6,783 nucleotides of DNA from Candidatus Brocadiia bacterium (GCA_013360825.1 JABWAY010000229.1:1-6783); one strand, 5' to 3'; counted from the stretch's first letter, positions 1 through 6,083 are shown. Numbers and translations are program-made. The notes: generated by a model from the sequence alone, not told the origin.

Positions 1-145
1 CGTCGCGCAGCCCATCCCGAGCCGCGGCGCGCTCCTCCGGGTCCTCGCTCTCCAGCCGCTGCACCAGCTCGGAGACCGGCGGCGGCTCCGCGCGCGATAC
101 CCCCGCGAGCAGCACGGCGACGGCGACCGCTGCGGAAAGGCGCAT
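1..145 (-). CDS. Secreted HEAT-type protein, N-terminal fragment (runs off left edge)
   Basis: Only the first 48 codons are in the window. The ATG at 145 is preceded by AAGGAG at a 5-nt spacing. Residues 1-19 look like a Sec signal peptide: a short basic start (MRL), an Ala/Val/Leu core, and a likely cleavage after SRA, before EPP. The mature part begins with VSELVQRLESEDPEERAAAR, an amphipathic acidic/basic helix pattern typical of the first helix of a HEAT or PBS-lyase-like repeat (L..L.s.d...R..A...L). The start lies 2 bp after the stop of the upstream HEAT gene, so the two are almost certainly co-transcribed and probably translationally coupled. Unlike its two neighbours it has no long Pro/Glu linker after the signal peptide. 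The HEAT assignment rests on this one helix and on context. The rest of the protein, including whether it carries the WW tail, cannot be seen. Confidence 0.72.
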   Translation of the reverse strand, partial: MRLSAAVAVAVLLAGVSRAEPPPVSELVQRLESEDPEERAAARDGLRD

Positions 146-147
146 CC

Positions 148-1137
148 CTACTCCTTCTGAAACGTCCGCTCGTTCTCCTTCCACCACATCTTCCACATGT
201 CCGCCGATGGCATCTCCACTTTGGTGATGTCCTTCAGCGCCTGCTCCACCGGCTTCAGCAGCGCCTGCTTCCGCGCGGCCTTCGTGGCGGGCCAGGACGG
301 CGCGGACAGTTTCTGGAACAGCAGAATGAGGTCGCTGATCGCGTCCCGGTGCCCGATCGCCCCCATCGCCTGGACCGCGCACTTGCAGTACTCCTGGTTG
401 ATCGTCTCGTCGCGCATGATCGCCTTCAGCTTCGGGATCAGCTTCGCGTCCGCCGTCCGCGTGACGACCTCCAGCATCGCCCGGTTGTATTTCAGGTCGT
501 CCGACTTCGCGTTGAAATTCTTCAGCGCCGCCTCCGCGACGAGACCGAACTTCTGCGACTTGAGCGCCGCGATCGCCGTCTCCCGGATGACCGGCGGAGA
601 GACGTCCGCCTTCATGAACGGAATCAGCGCCTCGGCGATCGCCGGGTGCTTGTGGACGGAAATCTCGACGATCGCTTTCTCCTTCTGCTGGTCCGTCGTC
701 GACGTGCTCCGCATCATCTTCAGGAAATCAGCGGCGCGCGCCTTCATCTCCTGCTCGACCCGTTTCAGTTCCGCCAGCCGCTTTTCCTCGGCCTCCGCCG
801 CCAGCGCCTCCTCGTCCAGGGGCTCCCCGTCCGGCGGGACTTCCTCCGGCGGCATCTCCTCCGGCGGGACCTCGGTCCCCGGTTCGACCGCCGGGGGCGG
901 CCTGGGCTTCTCCGGCTTCGGGGGCTCCGCCGGCTCGTCCGACGGCTCGCCCGGCGCGGGATCGCCCCCGCCCAGGGGATCGACCGGTTCCGCGGCGGGC
1001 TCCTCCGGCTCGGGCTCCGGATCCCCCATCCCCGGATCGGCCGGCTCGTCCGCCCGCGCCGCCGGTGTCCACAGAATGACCAGCGCCCCCGCGAGCGCGG
1101 CCCCCAGAACCGCCATCCGAACCGGCATCCGCTTCAT
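148..1137 (-). CDS. Secreted HEAT-repeat protein with Pro/Glu-rich linker and C-terminal WW motif
   Basis: This is a 329-residue exported protein of unknown function. Residues 1-29 form a signal peptide with likely cleavage after AARA. Residues 30-106 are a low-complexity linker rich in Pro, Glu, Asp and Gly, including a PPEEM/PPEEV repeat. Residues about 107-140 are charged and probably form a coiled coil. Residues about 145-305 are alpha-helical HEAT-like repeats, with a characteristic C-x-AVQAMGAIGHRDAI stretch at 251-267. The protein ends in W315-xx-WW-xx-N-xx-TFQK. The upstream neighbour (1151-2062) has the same layout and tail, so the two are paralogues. The ATG at 1137 follows GGAGG at a 6-nt spacing, 13 bp after the neighbour's stop. 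HEAT solenoids generally bind other proteins, so an extracytoplasmic scaffold or binding role is plausible. No catalytic motif is visible. Confidence 0.88.
   Translation of the reverse strand: MKRMPVRMAVLGAALAGALVILWTPAARADEPADPGMGDPEPEPEEPAAEPVDPLGGGDPAPGEPSDEPAEPPKPEKPRPPPAVEPGTEVPPEEMPPEEVPPDGEPLDEEALAAEAEEKRLAELKRVEQEMKARAADFLKMMRSTSTTDQQKEKAIVEISVHKHPAIAEALIPFMKADVSPPVIRETAIAALKSQKFGLVAEAALKNFNAKSDDLKYNRAMLEVVTRTADAKLIPKLKAIMRDETINQEYCKCAVQAMGAIGHRDAISDLILLFQKLSAPSWPATKAARKQALLKPVEQALKDITKVEMPSADMWKMWWKENERTFQKE
151..156 (-). promoter_or_regulatory. Shine-Dalgarno for the 145-1 gene, inside the end of the upstream gene
   Basis: The sequence AAGGAG, 5 nt before the ATG at 145, consists of the last two sense codons (Lys-Glu) of the upstream HEAT gene, immediately before its TAG stop. 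It fixes the start at 145. It also implies that ribosomes finishing the upstream gene pass directly over this site, so the two proteins are probably made in linked amounts. Confidence 0.8.
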
Positions 1138-1150
1138 CGTCCGCCTCCGC

Positions 1151-2062
1151 TCACTCCGAGCCGGAACCCTCGGTCCCCGGCGTCACCTTCGGCGCCTTCT
1201 GGAACGTGTCCTTGTTCTTGTTCCACCACTGGCGGTACTGCGATCCCAGCTTGAAGGTCTCGGATGTGATCGTCTTGAGCGCCTCCAGGACCGCCACGTT
1301 GAGATTCGACCGGCGGGTCTGCGCCTTCTGGTCGTTCGCCCCCGCCTTGTCCTGCTCCTCCAGCTCCGCGATCAGCGCAGGAATCGCGTCCCGGTGCATG
1401 ATCTTCCCGAGCGCATCCACCGCGCCACGGCAGATCGTCAGCTTGTCCTCGCGCTTGTCCTGCATGAACTTCACGAGCGTCGGGATCGCCTTCACCGCCC
1501 GGATCTCGCTCCAGACCTGGATGCACCTCAGGACATGCATCTCGTTCGTGCGGTTGTCGTTGATCGACTTCATGATCCCGTAGTACGTCTCGTCGAACGG
1601 CTGCCGCTTCAGCGTGTCCAGCGCCGCCTGCACCGTCCCGTCGCCGTACTGGAGTCCCTGACGGATCGGGCGGGGATTGATGTAGGGAAGGACCGCAGAG
1701 GCGATCAGGGGATGCGACAGCGACTCCGATCCGCCGACGCTCTCCGAGATCGCCATCGAGCGCTCCGCGTCGCTCTTCGCCGCGTCCATCCGCCGGCGCA
1801 ACTCCTCCACGCGCTCCCGGACGAGCTTCTCGATCATCTTCTGGCGGATCTGTTCCTCGTCCACCCCCTCGCCCCCCGGAACCTCGTCCGGCGGAGGATC
1901 CTCCGGGATGGGATCCGGAGGCATCACGTCGGGCGGCGGATCGACCGGCGTGACGTCCGGCGGCGGCTCGTCCGGCGGCGGCTCGTCCGTCATGCCGTCC
2001 TGCGCGAACACCGGAAGCGACGCAGCCGCCGCGAAAACCAGCATCGTGGCAAATCGTTTCAT
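1151..2062 (-). CDS. Secreted HEAT-repeat protein with DEPPP linker and C-terminal WW motif
   Basis: This is a 303-residue exported protein of unknown function. The open frame continues far upstream, but the ATG at 2062 is chosen because AAGGAG lies 5 nt before it and a signal peptide follows (residues 1-20, likely cleavage after VFA). Residues 21-66 are a low-complexity Asp/Glu/Pro linker with repeated DEPPP/DPPPD units. Residues about 67-100 are highly charged and probably coiled coil. Residues about 100-270 are alpha-helical HEAT-like repeats, including C-RGAVDALGKIMHRDAIPALI at 211-230, which matches the equivalent segment of the 148-1137 protein. The tail is Y276-xx-WW-xx-N-xx-TFQK, followed by 15 further residues. 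It starts 23 bp after the accD stop and probably shares accD's transcript. It may act as an extracytoplasmic protein-binding scaffold, but that is inferred from the fold only. Confidence 0.88.
   Translation of the reverse strand: MKRFATMLVFAAAASLPVFAQDGMTDEPPPDEPPPDVTPVDPPPDVMPPDPIPEDPPPDEVPGGEGVDEEQIRQKMIEKLVRERVEELRRRMDAAKSDAERSMAISESVGGSESLSHPLIASAVLPYINPRPIRQGLQYGDGTVQAALDTLKRQPFDETYYGIMKSINDNRTNEMHVLRCIQVWSEIRAVKAIPTLVKFMQDKREDKLTICRGAVDALGKIMHRDAIPALIAELEEQDKAGANDQKAQTRRSNLNVAVLEALKTITSETFKLGSQYRQWWNKNKDTFQKAPKVTPGTEGSGSE
1955..1989 (-). repeat. 15-bp tandem repeat encoding DEPPP units
   Basis: The 15-bp unit GTCCGGCGGCGGCTC (plus-strand reading) occurs twice exactly, at 1955-1969 and 1970-1984, followed by a partial third copy. 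On the coding strand it encodes consecutive DEPPP units in the linker just after the signal peptide of the HEAT protein. As an in-frame multiple of three, it could expand or contract without breaking the gene. Confidence 0.85.
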
Positions 2063-2067
2063 GATGG

Positions 2068-2073
2068 CTCCTT
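2068..2073 (-). promoter_or_regulatory. Shine-Dalgarno fixing the start of the 2062-1151 gene
   Basis: AAGGAG lies 5 nt before the ATG at 2062. The reading frame is open for over 1 kb upstream, so this site together with the signal peptide is what decides the start. It is the same motif at the same spacing as the one in front of the 145-1 HEAT gene. Confidence 0.78.
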
Positions 2074-2085
2074 CGTCCCCCTGGT

Positions 2086-2943
2086 TCAGTGACGGTTCGC
2101 CGCGGGCGCCGGCGTGAACGCCTCGATGAGCTGCGACAGGCGGTCCTTCAGGTCCGGCCGCGGAACGATCTGGTCGATGAATCCGTGCTCCAGCAGAAAT
2201 TCTGAACGCTGGAACCCCTCCGGCAATTCCTGCTTGATGGTCTGCTTGATGACGCGCGGCCCCGTGAAGCCGATCAGCGCCTTCGGTTCCGCGATGATCA
2301 CGTCGCCGAGCGAGGCGAACGAGGCCATGACCCCGGCCATCGTGGGGTTCGTCAGAACCGAGATGAACAGCCCGCCCGCCTCGTGCAGCCGCGCGATCGC
2401 GGCGCTCGTCTTGGCCATCTGCATGAGCGAGAGCGCGCCCTCGTACATCCGCGCCCCGCCTCCAGACCCGGACACGACGATGAGCGGGAGCCGGTGGTCC
2501 CGGGCGTACTCCGCCGCGCGCGCGATCGTCTCGCCGACCACGGACCCCATCGACCCCATGATGAACCGCGAATCCGTCACCACCAGGACCGACGGCTTTC
2601 CGTAAATGTCGCCCGTCCCCGCCACGACCGCGTCCTTCAGCCCCGTCCGCGCCTGGTCCTCCCGCACCTTGTCCGCATAGGCGCTCTCCGCCCTGAACTG
2701 GAGCGGATCCCCCGAAACCAGGTTCGTCCACATCGGGACGAACGTCTCGTCGTCCACCAGGATCGCCAGCCGCTGGAGGGCGGTCATGGAGAAGTGATAA
2801 TTGCACTCCGGGCAGACGTTGTAGCGCTCCTCGACGACGCGCTTGTAGATGGTCGCGCTGCAGTCGTCGCAGCGCATCCAGAGCCCGTCCGGCATCAGCT
2901 TCTTGCGGCGGGAGATGAAACGACGGAGTCCGTCGAAGGCCAT
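2086..2943 (-). CDS. accD: Acetyl-CoA carboxylase carboxyltransferase subunit beta
   Basis: AccD pairs with AccA to form the carboxyltransferase that moves the carboxyl group from biotin-BCCP to acetyl-CoA, giving malonyl-CoA for fatty-acid synthesis in the cytoplasm. At 285 residues it is close to the E. coli protein (304). The N-terminal zinc ribbon is complete: C25-xx-C28, then C44-xx-C47. Family motifs follow: GSMGSVVGE at 130-138, LSLMQMAKTSAA at 171-182, ASFASLGD at 207-214, EPKALIGFTGPRVIKQT at 219-235 and LPEGFQRSEFLLEHG at 240-254. Two glycine motifs differ from E. coli as I recall it: SGSGGGARM (158-166) has one extra Gly against SASGGARM, and PTMAGV has Ala where PTMGGV is usual. 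The ATG at 2943 follows GGGAG at a 5-nt spacing and a nearby promoter. accA is not in the window. The genes downstream are HEAT proteins rather than the folC often seen after accD elsewhere. Confidence 0.97.
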   Translation of the reverse strand: MAFDGLRRFISRRKKLMPDGLWMRCDDCSATIYKRVVEERYNVCPECNYHFSMTALQRLAILVDDETFVPMWTNLVSGDPLQFRAESAYADKVREDQARTGLKDAVVAGTGDIYGKPSVLVVTDSRFIMGSMGSVVGETIARAAEYARDHRLPLIVVSGSGGGARMYEGALSLMQMAKTSAAIARLHEAGGLFISVLTNPTMAGVMASFASLGDVIIAEPKALIGFTGPRVIKQTIKQELPEGFQRSEFLLEHGFIDQIVPRPDLKDRLSQLIEAFTPAPAANRH

Positions 2944-2971
2944 GGGGGCTCCCGAGTGAAGAGATGGCCCG

Positions 2972-3000
2972 ATTGTAGGGTGGGGCGGGGGGAGGGGCAA
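2972..3000 (-). promoter_or_regulatory. Sigma-70-type promoter for accD and the HEAT genes
   Basis: Read on the minus strand there is TTGCCC (3000-2995), a spacer of exactly 17 bp made almost entirely of C, then TACAAT (2977-2972), which matches the -10 consensus at five of six positions. The expected transcript start is near 2965, about 22 nt before the accD ATG. It lies in the 77-bp gap after rpe, so accD can be transcribed apart from pgk-rpe, although no terminator separates them. It is predicted from sequence only. Confidence 0.66.
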
Positions 3001-3020
3001 GCGAGAACCCCCGGCGACGG

Positions 3021-3746
3021 CTACCCGGCCTGCTCCCGGAGGGCGCGCACGGCGGCGGCGGGATCGGGCTGGCGGAAGACCGCGGTTCCGGCGACGAACG
3101 CGTCGGCACCGGCACGGGCGCACGCTCCGATCGTGGCCGGGGTGATCCCGCCGTCCATCTCGATCCGGAGCCCGGGGGCGCCGCGCCGCAGCTCGGCGAT
3201 CTTCGGAACGACCCCGTCGATGAACGCCTGCCCCCCGAATCCGGGCCAGACCGACATCACCAGGATCAGGTCCACATCCGGCACGAGGGCCAGCACCGCC
3301 TCCGCCGGCGTCTCGGGGTTCAGGGCGATCCCCGCAGCCTTCCCCGTCTTCCGGATCGCCGCCGCAATCTCCCGCCCCCGCCGCAGCCCCGCCGCCGTCG
3401 GCTCGCCGGCCAGCGCCCACCCGCGCGGCCACTTCACCCGCCCCTCGGGCGGTTCGCACGCTTCGATGTGGAAGATGACCCGGTCGGACCCGGCCGCCGC
3501 GAACTGCGGGCCGTACGTCAGGGGATCCTCGATCATGAGGTGCGTGTCGAGGAACAGGGAGGTCGCCCGCCGCGCCGCCTCCGCGACCGGCAGCCCGAAG
3601 GAGATGTTCGGCACGAAATGCCCGTCCATCACGTCCAGGTGGAGCCAGTCCGCCCCGGCGGTCTCGGCCTTCCGGATCTCCTCGCCGACGCGGGAGAAAT
3701 CCGCCGCGAGGAGGGACGGTGCGATCACGACGGCGCGTGAGCTCAT
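3021..3746 (-). CDS. rpe: Ribulose-phosphate 3-epimerase
   Basis: Rpe interconverts D-ribulose 5-phosphate and D-xylulose 5-phosphate in the pentose phosphate and Calvin pathways. It is a metal-dependent (beta/alpha)8 barrel in the cytoplasm. Visible motifs are APSLLAADF (9-17), LHLDVMDGHFVPNISFG (35-51), DTHLMIEDP (67-75), SVWPGFGGQ (165-173), MDGGIT (197-202) and GADAFVAGTAVF (213-224). The expected metal/catalytic residues are present: H36, D38, H69 and D198. At 241 residues it is longer than E. coli Rpe (about 225). The extra length is an insertion of about 24 residues at roughly 97-120, between HIEA (93-96) and GIALNP (139-144). The ATG overlaps the pgk stop as ATGA and has only a weak ribosome site, so translational coupling to pgk is likely. 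Confidence 0.96.
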   Translation of the reverse strand: MSSRAVVIAPSLLAADFSRVGEEIRKAETAGADWLHLDVMDGHFVPNISFGLPVAEAARRATSLFLDTHLMIEDPLTYGPQFAAAGSDRVIFHIEACEPPEGRVKWPRGWALAGEPTAAGLRRGREIAAAIRKTGKAAGIALNPETPAEAVLALVPDVDLILVMSVWPGFGGQAFIDGVVPKIAELRRGAPGLRIEMDGGITPATIGACARAGADAFVAGTAVFRQPDPAAAVRALREQAG

Positions 3747-4903
3747 GCGTCCGCGAGCGCGGCCACGCCGGGGAGAACGGTCCCCTCGAGGAACTCCAGG
3801 CTCGCCCCGCCGCCGGTGCTGACGTGCGTCATCCGGTCCGCCAGGCCGAATTCCGCGACCGCCGCCGCCGTGTCGCCGCCGCCGATCACCGTCGTCGCCT
3901 TCAGCCCGGCCAGGCAGTCCGCCAGCGCCCGCGTCCCTTTCGCGAACGGCGCCATCTCGAAGACCCCCACCGGGCCGTTCCAGACGACCGTCGCCGCCCC
4001 GCGCAGGATCCCGAGGAACTTCGAGATCGTCTCCGGTCCGATGTCGAGCCCCATCCTTCCGTCCGGGATCCGGGACACGACCGTCGCGGGGGAGTTCGCG
4101 TCGAACTTTTCCGCCACCACGTGGTCCACCGGGAGCACCAGCTTCGGCCCCGCGAGCCGCTTCGCCACCTCCAGCGTCTCCGCCTCGAAAATCGACGTCC
4201 CGATCGGCTCGCCCTTCGCCTTGAGGAACGTGTACGCCATCCCGCCGCCGATCAGGATGTGGTCGCAGATCTTCGTCAGGTTTTCGATCACTCCGATCTT
4301 GTCGGAGACCTTCGCCCCGCCCAGGATCGCCACGAACGGCCGCCCCGGCGACTCCAGCAGCCCCCCGAGCGCCCGCAGCTCGCGGTCCATCAGCGGCCCC
4401 GCCGCCGCCCGCAGCTTCCCGGCCACGCCGACCGTCGACGCGTGCGCCCGGTGCGACGACCCGAACGCGTCGTTGACGAAGACGTCCCCCATCCGCGCCA
4501 GCTGCGCCGTGAACGCCGGGTCGTTCTTCTCCTCCCCCGGGTAGTACCGCACGTTCTCCAGCAGCGCCACCTCGCCGTCCCCCAGCGCTCCCACCACCTT
4601 CTCCGCTTCAGCCCCCACGCAGTCCGTCACGAACACCACCGGCCGCTCCAGAAGCTCCGCCAGCCTTTTCGCCACCGGCGCCAGCGTGAAGGCCGGATCC
4701 TTCTTCCCCTTCGGCCTCCCCAGGTGCGAGCAGAGCACCAGCCGCCCGTTCCGTCGGATGACCTCCGTGATCGCAGGCAGGGACGCCCGGATCCGCGTGT
4801 CGTCCGTGATCCCCCCCGCGTCGTCCTGCGGAACGTTGAAATCGACGCGCATCAGGACGCGCCGTCCCGCCACGTCCAGCTGCGCCAGCGTGAGCTTTTT
4901 CAT
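3743..4903 (-). CDS. pgk: Phosphoglycerate kinase
   Basis: Pgk transfers phosphate between 1,3-bisphosphoglycerate and ADP in glycolysis, and works in reverse in gluconeogenesis or carbon fixation. It is a two-domain cytoplasmic enzyme. At 386 residues it is near the usual bacterial length (about 390-400). N-domain substrate motifs are RVDFNVP (19-25), SHLGRPKG (59-66), ENVRYYPGEEKNDP (116-129) and SSHRAHAS (149-156). C-domain nucleotide motifs are GGAKVSDK (195-202), GGGMAYTFLK (219-228), WNGPVGVFE (308-316) and GGGDTAAA (341-348), and a hinge-side THVSTGGGASLE is at 359-370. The ATG at 4903 is chosen because the family N-terminus (MKKLTL) begins there and GGAG lies 8 nt upstream. An in-frame ATG at 4948 would add 15 residues without family support. 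It follows gap by 169 bp and overlaps rpe by 4 bp. Confidence 0.98.
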   Translation of the reverse strand: MKKLTLAQLDVAGRRVLMRVDFNVPQDDAGGITDDTRIRASLPAITEVIRRNGRLVLCSHLGRPKGKKDPAFTLAPVAKRLAELLERPVVFVTDCVGAEAEKVVGALGDGEVALLENVRYYPGEEKNDPAFTAQLARMGDVFVNDAFGSSHRAHASTVGVAGKLRAAAGPLMDRELRALGGLLESPGRPFVAILGGAKVSDKIGVIENLTKICDHILIGGGMAYTFLKAKGEPIGTSIFEAETLEVAKRLAGPKLVLPVDHVVAEKFDANSPATVVSRIPDGRMGLDIGPETISKFLGILRGAATVVWNGPVGVFEMAPFAKGTRALADCLAGLKATTVIGGGDTAAAVAEFGLADRMTHVSTGGGASLEFLEGTVLPGVAALADA

Positions 4904-4911
4904 CTCAGTCA

Positions 4912-4915
4912 CTCC
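4912..4915 (-). promoter_or_regulatory. Shine-Dalgarno deciding the pgk start
   Basis: GGAG lies 8 nt before the ATG at 4903. It favours this start over the in-frame ATG at 4948 and agrees with where family similarity begins. Confidence 0.55.
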
Positions 4916-4962
4916 ACGATGCTCTTGTGCCGTCCTCGCATCTTTCAACGTCCTGCCGCGTC

Positions 4963-4984
4963 ATCGATGTTCACCGACATCGAT
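4963..4984 (-). promoter_or_regulatory. Perfect dyad in the pgk leader (hairpin or operator)
   Basis: Two 8-bp arms, ATCGATGT and ACATCGAT, are exact reverse complements separated by 6 bp. The element lies 60-81 bp before the pgk ATG, in the 169-bp gap between gap and pgk. No T-tract follows on the minus strand, so it is not a standard intrinsic terminator. It could be an RNA stem-loop that sets the relative level of gap and pgk message, or a binding site for a dimeric regulator. I see no other convincing promoter or small gene in this spacer. Confidence 0.5.
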
Positions 4985-5072
4985 TCCGGTCTCCTCCCTG
5001 CATGCCGTCGAAAACCGCGCCGTCTGAATGGCACAGTTTCATCGTGGAGCTGCCTGGGCCTCCCGGCGGACG

Positions 5073-6077
5073 CTACTTCAGCTTTGAAGAGCAGGTGATG
5101 AGGTCGACGACGCGGTTCGAGTATCCCCACTCGTTGTCGTACCAGCCGACGACCTTGACCATGCTGTCCCCGATCACCGTGGTCAGTTTCGAGTCGAGGA
5201 TGCACGAGTGCGTGTTCCCGATGATGTCGCTCGAGACAATCTCGTCGGTCGTGTACTCGAGGACCCCCGGCATCTCGCCGGCGGCCTTCCGGAACGCCGC
5301 GTTCACCTCGTCCGCCGTCGCCTTCTTCCTGAGCCGCGCCGTCAGGTCGACCACCGAGCCGTCCGGCACCGGGACGCGCAGCGCGATCCCGTGCATCTTT
5401 CCCTTGAGCGCCGGGATGACCTCGTGGATCGCCTTCGCCGCCCCCGTCGAGGTCGGGATGATGTTGACCGCCGCCGCGCGCGCACGGCGGAGATCCTTGT
5501 GAACCTGGTCCGCGGTCCTCTGGTCGTTCGTGTACGCGTGCACCGTCGTCATCAGCCCGTGCTCGATCCCGAAGCTGTCCTCGAGCACCTTCGCGATCGG
5601 GCCCAGGCAGTTCGTCGTGCAGCTCGCGTTCGAGATCACCCGGTGCTCCGCCTTCAGCGTCCCGTGGTTCACCCCCATCACGATCGTCGCATCCAGCGCG
5701 TCCTTCGCCGGCGCCGTGAGCACCACCTTCTTCGCCCCCGCCGCCAGATGCTTCGCGCACTCCTCGCGACTGGTGAACACCCCCGTCGACTCGATCGCGA
5801 AATCGACCTTCATCTCCCCCCAGGGGAGCTTCGCCGGGTCCTTCTCCGCGATGCACCGGATCTCCTTCCCGTCCACCACGATCGCCCCCTCCTTCGCCTC
5901 CACCGTCCCCGGATACTTCCCGAACACGCTGTCGTACTTGAGGAGGTGCGCCAGCGTCTTCGCGTCCGCCATGTCGTTGATCGCCGCCACCTCAAACTCC
6001 CCCTTGCGGGCGGCCATGGCGCGGAAGACCAGACGGCCGATGCGGCCGAAACCGTTGATGCCGATGCGGATGCTCAT
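5073..6077 (-). CDS. gap: Glyceraldehyde-3-phosphate dehydrogenase, type I
   Basis: GAPDH oxidises and phosphorylates glyceraldehyde 3-phosphate to 1,3-bisphosphoglycerate, the substrate of the pgk product encoded next. At 334 residues it has the typical length. The Rossmann motif INGFGRIGR is at 7-15, and AAIND (31-35) supplies the Asp expected for NAD+ ribose binding. The catalytic motif SNASCTTNC is at 149-157 with nucleophile C153, and the base is H180 in TVHAYTNDQ. KDLRRARAAA (194-203), IIPTSTGAA and WYDNEWGYSNR near the C-terminus are also intact. The segment usually read as D-x-P-H in NAD enzymes, or D-A-S-H in chloroplast NADP enzymes, is D190-Q-V-H193 here. The ATG at 6077 is supported by AGGAG at a 6-nt spacing and by the family N-terminus, although the frame stays open upstream. 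It is the first gene of the minus-strand series. Confidence 0.98.
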   Translation of the reverse strand: MSIRIGINGFGRIGRLVFRAMAARKGEFEVAAINDMADAKTLAHLLKYDSVFGKYPGTVEAKEGAIVVDGKEIRCIAEKDPAKLPWGEMKVDFAIESTGVFTSREECAKHLAAGAKKVVLTAPAKDALDATIVMGVNHGTLKAEHRVISNASCTTNCLGPIAKVLEDSFGIEHGLMTTVHAYTNDQRTADQVHKDLRRARAAAVNIIPTSTGAAKAIHEVIPALKGKMHGIALRVPVPDGSVVDLTARLRKKATADEVNAAFRKAAGEMPGVLEYTTDEIVSSDIIGNTHSCILDSKLTTVIGDSMVKVVGWYDNEWGYSNRVVDLITCSSKLK

Positions 6078-6083
6078 GGGGCT

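Noticed and set aside
197..2092. Long plus-strand open frame (631 codons) opposite the two HEAT genes
   Set aside because: It is the antisense shadow of GC-rich genes. Its translation is Arg/Ser/Gly-rich with no motif, and the minus-strand frames have signal peptides, HEAT pattern and ribosome sites.
4904..4948. Upstream in-frame ATG of pgk at 4948
   Set aside because: It would add 15 residues not found in the family, while the 4903 ATG has a ribosome site and the expected N-terminus.
4971..5042. Possible 23-codon peptide in the gap-pgk spacer
   Set aside because: No good ribosome site precedes its ATG, it is very short, and its frame cuts through the dyad. It is indistinguishable from chance.
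2383..5098. Long plus-strand open frames opposite accD, rpe and pgk
   Set aside because: These regions encode unmistakable conserved enzymes on the minus strand. The plus-strand translations are Arg/Pro-rich and featureless.
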